A DNA stretch of 64,000 nucleotides from Halonatronum saccharophilum DSM 13868 (GTDB lineage: Bacteria > Bacillota > Halanaerobiia > Halobacteroidales > Halobacteroidaceae). Made by a program: the position numbers and the translations under genes. The stretch covers positions 126,604-190,603 of the forward strand of contig NZ_KI912095.1 of NCBI RefSeq assembly GCF_000517025.1, given 5' to 3'. Below the pieces are notes generated by a model. The model was given only the letters and a program-made list of their open reading frames with translations, did not search any database and was not told the origin of the DNA. Position 1 is the first letter of the stretch; every line of letters starts with the position of its first letter. Shown here in pieces: positions 8,753 through 17,808 of the stretch.

Positions 8753-9271
8753 ATGATTATCTCAATAGGATGTGATCATATAGTAACGGATTTAAAAAAT
8801 CATATTATTGAATATTTAGAAGCAAAAGGTCATAAAATAATTGACAATGGGACTTATGATCATATTAGAACACATTACCCGATTTATGGTAAGAAGACTG
8901 CTGATAAGGTAGCCAGTGGAGAAGCAGATTTAGGAATAGTTATCTGTGGGACAGGTGTAGGTATTACTACTAGTGCTGCAAAAGTAAAAGGTATAAGGGC
9001 TGCTCTAGTTAGAGATATAACTACTGCTAAATATGCAAAAGAAGAGTTGAATGCTAATATTATAGGTGTAGGAGGAAGAATTTGTGGAGTTGGCTTAATA
9101 GAAAATATTATAGATGAGTTTTTAGAATCTAAATATAAAGAAAATTTTGAAAATGATAAGATAATAGAAAAAATAGATCAAATTGTTGAAGATGATAGTC
9201 AAGTTGGAGATGAAGAATTCTTTGCTGAATTTATTGAGAAATGGGAAAATGGTTACTATCCAAAAAAATAA
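8753..9271 (+). CDS. lacB: Galactose-6-phosphate isomerase subunit LacB
   Basis: This is the catalytic partner of LacA. Its 172 residues match the usual 171. The start (IGCDHIVTDLKNHI), the active-site segment ICGTGVGITTSA with the RpiB-type cysteine, the ALVRDITTAKYAKEELNAN motif and the C-terminal FFAEFIEKWENGYY are all LacB hallmarks. It follows lacA within the same transcription unit and has its own RBS (AAAGGAGG). The pair commits the operon to the tagatose-6-phosphate route rather than the Leloir pathway. Confidence 0.96.
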   Translation: MIISIGCDHIVTDLKNHIIEYLEAKGHKIIDNGTYDHIRTHYPIYGKKTADKVASGEADLGIVICGTGVGITTSAAKVKGIRAALVRDITTAKYAKEELNANIIGVGGRICGVGLIENIIDEFLESKYKENFENDKIIEKIDQIVEDDSQVGDEEFFAEFIEKWENGYYPKK

Positions 9272-9292
9272 TTAATAATAGGAGGGCTAAAG

Positions 9293-9604
9293 ATGTCTGA
9301 AGAAACTTCAATGATTGCTTTAGAGATAATAGGAAATGCAGGAGATGCAAGAACTAGATACATGGCAGCTATGAAAAAAGCTCAAAATGGAGAATTTGAA
9401 GAAGCAGAAAAATTGATAGAAGAGGGAAATGAGTTTATTTTAAAATCACATAAGGTACAGACTAGCTTAATTCAAGCAGAAGCTAAAGGGGAAGCAAAAG
9501 AGATGGGCTTTTTAATAGTTCATGCCCAAGATCATTTAATGACAAATATGTTATTAAGGGATGTAATTGAAAACTTTATTACTCTTTATAAGAGAACAAC
9601 TTAA
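9293..9604 (+). CDS. lacF: PTS lactose-family IIA component (LacF)
   Basis: This small cytoplasmic phosphocarrier (103 residues) of the lactose/cellobiose PTS passes phosphate from HPr to the IIB domain. The all-helical PTS_IIA-lac fold is evident. The phosphorylated histidine is H77 and the metal-binding aspartate D80 in VHAQDHLM, both at the positions known for the family. It lies 21 nt after lacB. The IICB partner follows after a 231-nt gap with no clear terminator or other recognisable element. Confidence 0.93.
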   Translation: MSEETSMIALEIIGNAGDARTRYMAAMKKAQNGEFEEAEKLIEEGNEFILKSHKVQTSLIQAEAKGEAKEMGFLIVHAQDHLMTNMLLRDVIENFITLYKRTT

Positions 9605-9835
9605 AACAATTATAGTTTTAAGTATTATATAAATTAAAATTTCACTTTAGAACTTGCTAACATAAGTGTTCTCTAATAATGAAAATAAGTTTTTATAGAG
9701 ATATAAGTAGAAAAGATTAAGTAAGTCTAAAGGGTTCTTTGAGAAATTATCACTATAAGTTTATAATTTTATCTTTAGCTGTATAGATAAGTTTTAAGAT
9801 TTATGATTCAAAAATTTAAAATGAGGTGATAAAAT

Positions 9836-11503
9836 ATGGAATCCTTAATTAAAAAGATTGAAAAGATGAAACCATTTTTCGAGAAAATTTCTAACAATCC
9901 TTATCTAAGAGCAATACGTGATGGATTTATCAGTTTAATTCCTGTCATTTTATTCTCAAGTCTATTTTTGTTGGTGGCTTTTGTACCAAATATCTTTAAC
10001 TATTATTTACCTGATCATATGGTAGATTCATTGCTTAAAGCGTATACCTATTCAATGGGAATATTGGCGTTATTTATGTCTGCTACTGTAGCTAAAAGCT
10101 TAACTGAGAACTTTAATGGTAATCTACCTAAAACTAGACAGATAAATGTTGTTTCAGTAATGGTAGCTTCAATGATTGGATTTTTATTAATTGGCGTGGG
10201 CCAAGTAGATGGTGGGCTTTCTCTATCCTATCTTGGAACTAGAGGTTTATTAGCAGCCTTTGTAGTTGCTTTTATTGTACCGAATATTTATAAATTTTGT
10301 GTAAAGAATAATATTACTATTAAATTACCTGATGAGGTTCCGGCAAATATATCTCAAACCTTTGCTGACTTAATACCTTTATCGGTTTCAATCTTATTCT
10401 TTTGGGTCTTTGATATTGTCTTTAGAACAGTCTTTAGCGTAGGATTTAGTGTTTGGATTCTTGAAGTATTTCAACCACTCTTTACTGCGGCAGATGGATA
10501 TTTAGGATTAGCACTTATCTTTGGTGCAATGGCCTTCTTCTGGTTTGTTGGAATTCATGGTCCATCAATTGTAGAGCCAGCAGTAGCTGCTATTTATATA
10601 GCTAATGTTGAAGCTAACTTCCAATTGTTCCAAGCAGGAGAGCACGCATCAAACGTACTATCCCAAGGTTCTCAATATTTTGTTGCTACTTTAGGAGGTA
10701 CAGGAGCAACTCTGGTTATTACCTTTATGTTTGCTTTTATGGCTAAGTCAAAGCAGTTAAAAGCAGTTGGTAAGGCTTCTAGTATACCAGTTATATTTGG
10801 TGTAAATGAGCCTGTCTTATTTGGAGCACCAATTGTATTGAATCCGGTATTTTTTATTCCATTTATTGCAACACCAATAGTTAATGTCTGGCTGTTAAGA
10901 TTCTTCATTACAACTTTAAATATGAATGGATTTGTTTATAATCTACCTTGGACTACTCCAGGGCCAATAGGATTGGTACTAGGTACAGCCTTTGCTCCAT
11001 TAGCTTTTATATTGGCTCCGTTGTTATTAGCAGTAGACTTTGCTATCTACTATCCATTTATGAAAGTCTATGATAAACAGTTAGTAGAAGAAGAGAAGGA
11101 ACGTGCAGATGAAGAGGAATCAGATTTAGTTGAATTAGAAACTCCAGCTGAAGAGGTAGAGGCGGTAAGTGAAGTAGCCTCATCTAATGAAGAGTTATCA
11201 GTTTTAGTAGTCTGTGCTAATGGTGCAACTAGTGGGATGTTAGCTAATGCTATAGGAAAAGGGGCAAAATCAAAAGGAATTAACCTAGAGTCTACAGCAA
11301 TGGCATATGGTCAGCATAAAGAAGTAATTGCAGATTTTGATTTAATTATATTAGCACCACAGATGGCTTCTATGTTAGAAGAGTTAGAAAAGGACTGTCA
11401 AGGAAAAGGTACTAAAGCAATGTCAACTTCTGGCCAAGAGTATGTAAGTCTTGCTCGTGACCCAGAAAATGCTATTAAATTTACGCTAAAGAATTTAAAC
11501 TAA
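9836..11503 (+). CDS. lacE: PTS lactose-family IICB component (LacE)
   Basis: This is the membrane permease and phosphotransferase for lactose or another beta-galactoside. Residues ~1-420 are the polytopic IIC domain, with the FFWFVGIHGPSIVEPA motif and the substrate-site segment FGVNEPVLFGAPIV. A charged linker (~420-452) leads to a IIB domain whose phosphorylated cysteine is C460 in VCANGATSGMLA. The 555-residue length is close to LacE. The start at ATG 9836 follows GAGGTGA. Together with lacF and lacG it imports and hydrolyses the sugar as its 6-phosphate. Cellobiose-type systems look similar, but the lacAB context favours lactose. Confidence 0.94.
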   Translation: MESLIKKIEKMKPFFEKISNNPYLRAIRDGFISLIPVILFSSLFLLVAFVPNIFNYYLPDHMVDSLLKAYTYSMGILALFMSATVAKSLTENFNGNLPKTRQINVVSVMVASMIGFLLIGVGQVDGGLSLSYLGTRGLLAAFVVAFIVPNIYKFCVKNNITIKLPDEVPANISQTFADLIPLSVSILFFWVFDIVFRTVFSVGFSVWILEVFQPLFTAADGYLGLALIFGAMAFFWFVGIHGPSIVEPAVAAIYIANVEANFQLFQAGEHASNVLSQGSQYFVATLGGTGATLVITFMFAFMAKSKQLKAVGKASSIPVIFGVNEPVLFGAPIVLNPVFFIPFIATPIVNVWLLRFFITTLNMNGFVYNLPWTTPGPIGLVLGTAFAPLAFILAPLLLAVDFAIYYPFMKVYDKQLVEEEKERADEEESDLVELETPAEEVEAVSEVASSNEELSVLVVCANGATSGMLANAIGKGAKSKGINLESTAMAYGQHKEVIADFDLIILAPQMASMLEELEKDCQGKGTKAMSTSGQEYVSLARDPENAIKFTLKNLN

Positions 11504-11512
11504 TAAAACAAT

Positions 11513-11544
11513 AATTTAGTGGCAACTTAAGTTGCCACTAAATT
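11513..11544. terminator. 32-bp perfect palindrome between lacE and lacG
   Basis: AATTTAGTGGCAACTT and its exact complement meet without a spacer. The element lies inside the operon and lacks a long T tail, so it may be a partial terminator or an mRNA-stabilising hairpin that sets the lacG level. Confidence 0.6.
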
Positions 11545-11595
11545 ACAAAAATGTGAAAATTTTAAATCTAATTCTAATTAGAGGGGTGTTTAATT

Positions 11596-13020
11596 ATGAG
11601 ATTCCCAGAAAATTTTATTTTTGGAGGAGCAACAGCAGCATATCAAGCAGAAGGATCTACTAATGTAGATGGTAGAGGTCCTTGTTATTGGGATGAATAT
11701 CTTAATAGAGAAGAAAGTAGATTCAATGGTGATACAGCTAGTGATTTTTATAATAAATATCCAAAAGATTTGGAGTTGGCCCAAAAATACGGAGTTAATG
11801 GAATTAGAATCTCTATTGCTTGGAGTAGAGTGATTCCAGATGGAAGTGGAGAAGTTAACCCTAAGGGGATTGAGTTTTATAATAACTTAATAGATGAATG
11901 TCTTAAAAGAGGTATTGAGCTTTATGTTACACTGCACCACTTTGATACCCCTCTTAGCTTGTTTAAAAATGGAGACTGGCTAGATAGAGACAATATCGAT
12001 CATTTCCTTAATTTTGCTAAGGTTTGTTTTGAGAACTTTGGTGATAGAGTTAAGAAATGGGTTAGTATTAATGAGCCTTGGTCAGTTGTAGCAGGGCAGT
12101 ATATTATAGGTCACTTTCCGCCTAATATTCATTATGATATTACAAAGGCAGTACAAGCAATGCATAATATGATGGTAGCACATTCTAAAGTTGTAGAACT
12201 TTATAAATCTATGAACTTAGATGGTGAAGTAGGTATAATTCATATCCTTGAATCTAAATACCCTATTTCTGATAAGAAAGAGGATGAAAAGGCAGCATAT
12301 TTAGAGGATACAATTGCTAATAGGTTTATGTTAGATGCTTGCTTAGGTGGAGGGTATGAAGAAGAAACCTTAGAAACTATTAAAGGTATTTTAAGTAAGA
12401 ATGATGGTAAATTAGTAATTGAAGATGGGGATATGGAAGTTATAAAATCTGCTGCTATTAAAAATGATTTCTTAGGTATTAACTATTATGCAAGCCATTT
12501 CCTAAAAGGTTATGAAGGAGAAAGTAACATTTATCATAATGGTACTGGAGAGAAAGGAACTAGTATATTTGCTTTAAAAGGAATAGGAGAGAGAGTAGAT
12601 AATCCTGATGTTCCTACTACTGATTGGGATTGGCCAATTTATCCTAAAGGATTATATGATATGTTAATTAGAATTAAAGAAGATTATCCAAATTATAATA
12701 AGATCTATGTTACAGAGAATGGTATGGGGTATAAGGATGATTTTGAAGATGGTAGGGTTGAAGATGATCCAAGAATTGATTATATAAAACAGCATTTCCA
12801 AGCAATTTTGGAAGCAATTGAAGATGGTGTAGATATTAGAGGATATTTCTTATGGTCGTTAATGGATGTTCTATCTTGGACCAACGGTTATAACAAGAGG
12901 TATGGATTATTCTATGTAGATTTTGATAGCCAAGAGAGATATGTTAAGAAGAGTGCACATTGGTTTAAAAAGGTTTCTGAAGAAAAGAGGATAGTTGAAA
13001 TAGATGAAATAGATTATTAG
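11596..13020 (+). CDS. lacG: 6-phospho-beta-galactosidase (GH1)
   Basis: The enzyme hydrolyses lactose-6-phosphate to galactose-6-phosphate and glucose in the cytoplasm. The 474-residue protein is a GH1 barrel. The acid/base is E160 in SINEPWS and the nucleophile E373 in VTENGMGY. The start (FIFGGATAAYQAEG) and the C-terminal phosphate-binding region SWTNGYNKRYGLFYVDF match LacG closely, including the lysine and tyrosine of NKRY that contact the 6-phosphate. The context (PTS IIA/IICB, LacAB) excludes a simple beta-glucosidase. It is followed after 13 nt by the aldolase gene. Confidence 0.95.
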   Translation: MRFPENFIFGGATAAYQAEGSTNVDGRGPCYWDEYLNREESRFNGDTASDFYNKYPKDLELAQKYGVNGIRISIAWSRVIPDGSGEVNPKGIEFYNNLIDECLKRGIELYVTLHHFDTPLSLFKNGDWLDRDNIDHFLNFAKVCFENFGDRVKKWVSINEPWSVVAGQYIIGHFPPNIHYDITKAVQAMHNMMVAHSKVVELYKSMNLDGEVGIIHILESKYPISDKKEDEKAAYLEDTIANRFMLDACLGGGYEEETLETIKGILSKNDGKLVIEDGDMEVIKSAAIKNDFLGINYYASHFLKGYEGESNIYHNGTGEKGTSIFALKGIGERVDNPDVPTTDWDWPIYPKGLYDMLIRIKEDYPNYNKIYVTENGMGYKDDFEDGRVEDDPRIDYIKQHFQAILEAIEDGVDIRGYFLWSLMDVLSWTNGYNKRYGLFYVDFDSQERYVKKSAHWFKKVSEEKRIVEIDEIDY

Positions 13021-13030
13021 GGGGGGTTGA

Positions 13031-13885
<855 letters not shown>

Positions 13886-13886
13886 T

Positions 13887-13938
13887 ATAACAGAAAATCC
13901 CCACTGACTAAATTTAGTCAGTGGGGATTTTCTGTTAT
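13887..13938. terminator. 52-bp perfect palindrome ending the lac operon
   Basis: Two exact 26-bp arms (13887-13912 and 13913-13938) contain AAAATCCCCACTGAC and its complement, with A/T tracts on both sides. It is a strong candidate terminator immediately after the aldolase gene. Confidence 0.88.
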
Positions 13939-13998
13939 TTAGTTGGTTAAATTAATTCTCACAATAATAAATTATAAACAAAATTATAATATTATTCC

Positions 13999-14027
13999 TT
14001 GACAAAACATATAATCATATATATACT
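13999..14027 (+). promoter_or_regulatory. Sigma-A promoter of an attenuated leader transcript
   Basis: TTGACA (13999-14004), a 17-nt spacer and TATACT (14022-14027) give a strong promoter. It points to the short leader ORF and terminator that follow, not directly to a long gene. Confidence 0.7.
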
Positions 14028-14066
14028 TTAGGTAGTAATGGAAATTAAATCTAAAAAGAGAAAGGG

Positions 14067-14266
14067 GGTTGTGAATATGAGAAGGCTTAGGATAAGGCAG
14101 ATTGGTAGAAGAGAAAATGTAAAACTATATTTATATTCACAACCAACTTGGGAGCTGAGGGATAAGTAGAAGTAAGGTGATTAATATCATCTTCTTTGAG
14201 TATGCCTCAGTATAAATAATCGGATTACTATACCCATAGGTTGTGAAAACCTGTGGGTATTTGCTT
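14067..14266 (+). promoter_or_regulatory. Candidate translation-coupled attenuator with mutually exclusive pairings
   Basis: GGTTGTGAATAT (14067-14078), which covers the start codon of the leader ORF, is complementary to ATATTCACAACC (14133-14144). The core TTCACAACC of that element (14136-14144) can pair equally well with GGTTGTGAA (14239-14247), which forms the 5' arm and loop of a terminator at 14230-14260 followed by TTGCTTTTTT. A ribosome on the leader start would free the middle element to act as antiterminator. A further hairpin (CTGAGG at 14155, CCTCAG at 14205) lies between. No known riboswitch or T-box motif was seen. Confidence 0.5.
14077..14169 (+). CDS. Arg-rich leader peptide (30 aa)
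   Basis: The ORF starts at ATG 14077, about 8 nt after AAAGGGGG, and encodes 30 residues rich in arginine (MRRLRIRQIGRRENV...) ending PTWELRDK. It lies directly downstream of a good promoter and upstream of an intrinsic terminator, the arrangement of a leader peptide. Its start codon lies in one arm of a hairpin whose other arm can also open the terminator. I do not recognise the peptide. The first downstream genes are a frameshifted amidohydrolase and a GNAT, so the regulated gene may have decayed or been lost. Confidence 0.45.
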   Translation: MRRLRIRQIGRRENVKLYLYSQPTWELRDK

Positions 14267-14426
14267 TTTTGTATAGGTATATAAGTTAAAGGTGTGTTAT
14301 AAAGTCTTTGGAAAATCTAAGAGCTGATTATTTATTTTCTAAGTGTTTAGATAATGATATTAGCTAGTGGATTAATAAGGTCTATCTTTAGCTATATATC
14401 TTAGATTAAAGTTGTTTTATCTATTT

Positions 14427-14460
14427 AACCACAGGTGAGTTTTATACCTGTGGTTTTTTG
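14427..14460 (+). terminator. Second intrinsic terminator in the leader region
   Basis: AACCACAGGT (14427-14436) pairs with ACCTGTGGTT (14446-14455), followed by a T run. The stem sequence resembles that of the terminator at 14232-14258 (ACCCATAGGTT/AACCTGTGGGT). It lies only 32 nt before the start of the frameshifted amidohydrolase. The interval 14267-14426 holds no gene that I can see. Confidence 0.75.
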
Positions 14461-14491
14461 TATGTTAATTTAAATTGAAGGGATTGATTAT

Positions 14492-15179
14492 ATGAGGATA
14501 GACTCTCATTTACACTTGCCAACTTTTAAAGGTTGGTAGTTTAGATGAAATTTTAAATTTATTTGATGATGAGAGAAGAATTTTTATAATGGGGACTTTG
14601 AATATATTAAAGGATAGTAAGCAAACCATAAAGAAATTAGACATCCTAGCAAAGGAAAAGGAGATTGTTGGAATAAAGATTTTTCCCGGTAATGATAAAC
14701 ATTATCCAAATGATTCAAGATTAGAGGCAATATTTAGGATGTGTGCAGAAAATGAAATTCCATTAGTCATACACACAGGGTGGAATAGTGGCGATTCTAA
14801 TGCTGCTAAGTATAATGATCCTAAATATATAATCGATATTGTAGAAAGGTATAGGGGTCTAAAGGTGGTTATTTCTCACTATTTTTGGCCCGAAGTTGAG
14901 TATTGCTATAGAATAACTAAGGACTTTGATAATATTTACTTTGATACCTCAGCTTTAGAAGATTATGAAGTTGGAGAAGTAACAGGAAGAGATAATATTA
15001 TTAATATCTTAGAGAGGACAATTAGCGATAATTCAAAGAGAGTTTTATTTGGCAGTGACTATGGTATCTGTAGTATAGAAGACCATATAGAACTTATAAA
15101 TCAGTTGGATATAAGTTTTGAAGATAGGGAGAGGGTTTTTTACAAAAATGCAATTGAGGTATTTAACCTAGGTTTATAA
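14492..15179 (+). pseudogene. Amidohydrolase-family gene with an N-terminal frameshift
   Basis: Translation from ATG 14492 (after GAAGGGATTG) gives MRIDSHLHLPTFKG, the metal-binding HxH start of an amidohydrolase, then stops at 14537. Dropping one G from the GG at 14531-14532 restores a continuous frame (FKVGSLDEILNLF...) that joins the longer ORF from 14589. That ORF carries the rest of the fold: VGIKIFPG, LVIHTGW, VISHYFW and FGSDYGI. The intact protein would be ~228 residues, a paralogue of the one at 6519. Without the frameshift correction the product lacks its HxH motif. A sequencing error or a recoding site at AAAGG cannot be excluded. Confidence 0.8.
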
Positions 15180-15209
15180 AATTTTGAAGAAATTTAAGGA
15201 GTTGATTAA

Positions 15210-15695
15210 ATGATAGTAGATAAGTTTAATTTTGAAATAGAAGAGGTTTTGGATTCCCAAAGAAAGGCAATGGTATGTGAAGATATATTAAGAAGTTTAC
15301 CAGAATGGTTTGGAGTAGAAGATGCTATTAAGGATTATATAGAAGGGGTAAAGGATAAATGTTTTTTTCTTGCTAAGGTTGAGGAGAAAGTAGTTGGATT
15401 TTTAGCTATAAAAGATCATAATGACCATACTAGTGAGCTTTATGTAATGGGAATTTTAGAAGGTTATCATAGAAAAGGGATTGGTAAAGAACTTATTATA
15501 ATTACAGAGGAGAGATTAAAAGGTTTAGGAAGAAAGTTCTTCACCGTTAAGACTCTAGGAGAAGGTAGGGAGTCAGAGCATTATGATAGAACAAGAAAGT
15601 TTTATAGTGGGATTGGATTCTATCCCTTAGAAGAGTTTAAAGAGTTATGGGATGAAGATAATCCATGCTTGTTTATGGTTAAAAGTTTGGGTTGA
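15210..15695 (+). CDS. GNAT-family N-acetyltransferase
   Basis: This 161-residue acetyltransferase transfers an acetyl group from acetyl-CoA to an unknown amine. The GNAT core is visible: VVGFLAIKDH (strand beta4), the acetyl-CoA loop in LEGYHRKGIGKELI (Q/RxxGxG/A type) and the C-terminal TRKFYSGIGFYPLEEF motif. The start codon follows AAGGAG. It lies 30 nt after the frameshifted amidohydrolase and could share its transcript. Its first residues (MIVDKFN) resemble those of two short leader ORFs at 16711 and 17718. No substrate can be proposed. Confidence 0.88.
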   Translation: MIVDKFNFEIEEVLDSQRKAMVCEDILRSLPEWFGVEDAIKDYIEGVKDKCFFLAKVEEKVVGFLAIKDHNDHTSELYVMGILEGYHRKGIGKELIIITEERLKGLGRKFFTVKTLGEGRESEHYDRTRKFYSGIGFYPLEEFKELWDEDNPCLFMVKSLG

Positions 15696-15762
15696 AGTAA
15701 TGCATTGTCCAGTATCAAATTGATACTTAGTAGTAATTAAGCTATTCTTTGGTGAGAATAGT

Positions 15763-16388
15763 ATGGAGGAGATTAATAGCTTTTTGCCAGATTGTCAGGC
15801 CAATAAAGAGTATATAGACCTTATTAATATTTTCTTTCCGAAGATGGAATCACATTTTTATATGGCCAAAAGATAAGCTTTGTTCAGGGTGATGCAATGG
15901 CTTTACTTTATGATGATAATAGTTTTGATAAGATAATTTGCCTCGAAGTTTTAGAATGGGTTGAAGACCCTAAGAAGGTTATCAGTGAAATGAAGAGGGT
16001 CTTAAAGCCTGGAGGCAAGGCATTGATTGGACACACAGACTTTGATACCCAGATCTTTACTACTAAAAATTTGGCTAGAGAGAGAAGAATAAATCAAACT
16101 TTTTGTGATTTAGGTCCAGATGGGACGATAGGTCGTAAGTTAAAGGGGATGTGTAATAAGGTTGGTTTTAAAAAGGTAGATTATATAGTTTATACCTTGA
16201 CCAATGAAAGCTTTGAGGAGAATAATTACTCCTATAGAATAGCTTATATGATGAAGGAATGGTTAGTTAAAGAAAGTGAGGTTTATTTAGAAGATTTAGA
16301 GGCTTGGATTGAAGAGATGAAAGATTTATCTAGCAAGGAAGAATTCTATTATTCGATTAATAGGTACTTAACGATTTGTGAGAAGTAG
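15763..16388 (+). pseudogene. Class I SAM methyltransferase, N-terminally broken
   Basis: The ORF at 15897-16388 starts inside a Rossmann methyltransferase: the frame is open upstream to 15828 and reads FVQGDAMALLYDDNSFDKI, motif II, followed by LEVLEWVEDP and MKRVLKPGGK (post-motif II/III). The SAM-binding motif I is missing. Upstream, a different frame from ATG 15763 encodes MEEINSFLPDCQANKEYIDL and stops at ~15875, suggesting a frameshifted and shortened N-terminus. The C-terminal part looks undamaged. As it stands the product could not bind SAM normally. The stop codon overlaps the first bases of the repeat element at 16386. Confidence 0.7.
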
Positions 16389-16495
16389 TAATAAAGACGT
16401 CACTTTTAGGAGTTAGGAGGGTAGGAGGTAGGTGTTTAGGAAGGTCTTACCTACCTAGCCACCCACCTACCCATCTAACCGACACTTTATTACTA
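16386..16495. repeat. 110-bp MITE-like palindromic element
   Basis: Terminal inverted repeats TAGTAATAAAG (16386-16396) and CTTTATTACTA (16485-16495) enclose an imperfect palindrome of G-rich then C-rich sequence (GGAGGGTAGGAGGTAGGTG; complementary ACCTACC blocks). No ORF is inside. The same TAGTAATAAAG end occurs at 17490 and 18956. It abuts the methyltransferase stop on one side and the ogt fragment on the other. Confidence 0.75.
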
Positions 16496-16502
16496 TCTCT
16501 GT

Positions 16503-16616
16503 ATAATCGTTCCTTGCCATAGGGTGGTCGGTTCAAATTGGTCATTGACAGGTTATGCAGGAGGACTATGGAGGAAGAAGTGGCTGCTTGAGCATGAGAG
16601 AAAGAATCTGAAGTGA
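16503..16616 (+). pseudogene. ogt: 3' fragment of a methylated-DNA-protein-cysteine methyltransferase gene (ogt/adaB)
   Basis: The frame reads [15 protein letters not shown], then [18 protein letters not shown] and a short end, stopping at 16614-16616. This is the unmistakable active-site region and C-terminus of O6-alkylguanine-DNA alkyltransferase, with the acceptor cysteine in PCHRV (codon at 16515). About 37 codons remain; everything 5' of the active site is missing and replaced by the palindromic element that ends at 16495. It is therefore a dead remnant. SNWSL differs from the more usual SNGSL. Confidence 0.85.
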
Positions 16617-16631
16617 TTAAAATGAATAAAT

Positions 16632-16689
16632 AGTGTCAGTAAATTGAATGATTTAGATTTTAACAGACACTGGCACAGGCACTGACACA
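16632..16689. repeat. GTGTCAGT inverted-repeat element
   Basis: AGTGTCAGT (16632-16640) and ACTGACAC (16681-16688) form the ends of a ~58-bp element whose right arm is built of repeated CACTGGCACAGGCACTGAC-like units. A related, longer copy lies at 18881-18956. Confidence 0.65.
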
Positions 16690-16710
16690 AAAAATGAAGG
16701 GGTGAAGAGA

Positions 16711-16794
16711 ATGATTGTTGTTAATGAGTTTAGTAAAGTAGAAGGCGGTAAGAAGAAAATTTCAAATAAAAAAGGAGAGATTAACATTGGATAG
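16711..16794 (+). CDS. Short leader ORF overlapping the methyltransferase start (27 aa)
   Basis: ATG 16711 follows GGGGTGAAGAG and opens a 27-codon ORF (MIVVNEFSKVEGGKKK...). Its stop at 16792-16794 overlaps the TTG start of the methyltransferase by 8 nt, which favours translational coupling. A second ORF with a similar start (MIVIDKFG) precedes rsgA at 17718, also ahead of a TTG start. It is too short for a recognisable fold. Confidence 0.45.
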   Translation: MIVVNEFSKVEGGKKKISNKKGEINIG

Positions 16795-17482
16795 ATTTAA
16801 GCGTGTTAATAATTATGATCAGAAGTGGATAGATGAAAATAGAATGGGGCCAAATCCGTTATACGGATTAGAGGATTTGACTAATCAGATGGACTTGAAG
16901 GAAGGGATGAGGGTTCTAGACTTAGGGTGTGGTAAAGCAATGACCTCAATTTTCTTAGCCAAGGAGTTTGGAGTAGAGGTCTGGGCTACTGACCTATGGA
17001 TAGACCAGACAGAGAATTGGGAGAGGATTAAAGAGGCAGGAGTTGAGGATAAGGTGTTTCCAATCAAAGGGGAGGCCCATCAGTTGCCATATGCCGAAGG
17101 TTTCTTTGATGCTGTTGTCAGTATTGATGCTTACCATTACTTTGGTACTAATGAACTTTATCTACCTTGGTATCTTCACAAGTTAGTAAAGCCAGGCGGA
17201 GAGATAGGAATAGTAGTACCGGGTCTAACAAGGGAGTTAAAAGGTGGAATTCCTAAAGGTGTTGAGGAGTATTGGGCCAACGATATGTTCACCTTCCATT
17301 CAGGAGAGTGGTGGAAGAATCATTGGAGTAAGACAGGTCTGGTAGAGGTTCAATTGGTTAGAGATATTGAAGATAGCAAGGAGATATGGAAGACATCCCA
17401 GTTTGAAATAGATGAGAAGTTAATGGAAGCAGATGTAGAGGACTGTTTAACCTTTGTGATGGTATTGGCGAATAAAAGGTGA
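16787..17482 (+). CDS. Class I SAM-dependent methyltransferase (UbiE/COG2226-like)
   Basis: The 231-residue protein contains an intact SAM-binding motif I (VLDLGCGKAMTSIFLAKEFG, residues ~44-63), motif II (VWATDLWID), LPYAEGFFDAVVSIDAYHYFG and a KPGGEIGIVVPG motif III region. The methyl acceptor is unknown. The chosen start is TTG 16787 after AAAAAGGAGAG, overlapping a 27-codon leader ORF. The gene is isolated between repeat-rich spacers and is the only undamaged methyltransferase in this decaying stretch. Confidence 0.88.
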   Translation: MDRFKRVNNYDQKWIDENRMGPNPLYGLEDLTNQMDLKEGMRVLDLGCGKAMTSIFLAKEFGVEVWATDLWIDQTENWERIKEAGVEDKVFPIKGEAHQLPYAEGFFDAVVSIDAYHYFGTNELYLPWYLHKLVKPGGEIGIVVPGLTRELKGGIPKGVEEYWANDMFTFHSGEWWKNHWSKTGLVEVQLVRDIEDSKEIWKTSQFEIDEKLMEADVEDCLTFVMVLANKR

Positions 17483-17488
17483 TATTTT

Positions 17489-17633
17489 ATAGTAATAAAG
17501 CGTAGCTTTATTACTATAGCAGTCAGCTATCAGCTATCAGTCGTCAGCTAAGGTCAAGAGCTTAAAAGCTTTAAATTCTTTAGCTGATAGCTGAAGGTTG
17601 ACGACTGATAGCTAGTTGCACAGAGTGCAACTA
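17489..17633. repeat. Cluster of three hairpin repeats upstream of rsgA
   Basis: First, TAGTAATAAAGC and GCTTTATTACTA form a 12-bp stem with a 3-nt loop (17490-17516). Second, AGCTATCAGTCGTCA (17532-17546) is exactly complementary to TGACGACTGATAGCT (17599-17613), with short CAGCTAT direct repeats inside. Third, TAGTTGCAC/GTGCAACTA (17613-17633) is a compact hairpin. The stretch 17483-17717 contains no gene. Confidence 0.75.
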
Positions 17634-17717
17634 TATTATCTAGAAAGTTTCATTTAGAATTGTGAAGTAGTTTTATGGCAAGTTTGACACAAAATTAAAA
17701 ATAAAGGAGTGGTGAGA

Positions 17718-17783
17718 ATGATTGTTATAGATAAGTTCGGAGTTAATGGTTCGGTGATGGAAGGTGAAATAAGAAGAGAATAG
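17718..17783 (+). CDS. Short leader ORF upstream of rsgA (21 aa)
   Basis: ATG 17718 follows AAAGGAGTGGTGAG and opens a 21-codon ORF (MIVIDKFGVNGSVMEGE...), stopping 25 nt before the TTG start of rsgA. Its first seven residues and its RBS resemble the leader at 16711. It may be a leader peptide or the relic of a duplicated gene start. Confidence 0.4.
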   Translation: MIVIDKFGVNGSVMEGEIRRE

Positions 17784-17808
17784 GTTAAATTAAAAGGAGG
17801 AAGAAACG

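Noticed and set aside
14040..14270. Leader considered as a T-box or known riboswitch
   Set aside because: No T-box sequence, no S-box, TPP, lysine or cobalamin consensus seen; the structure fits peptide-coupled attenuation better.
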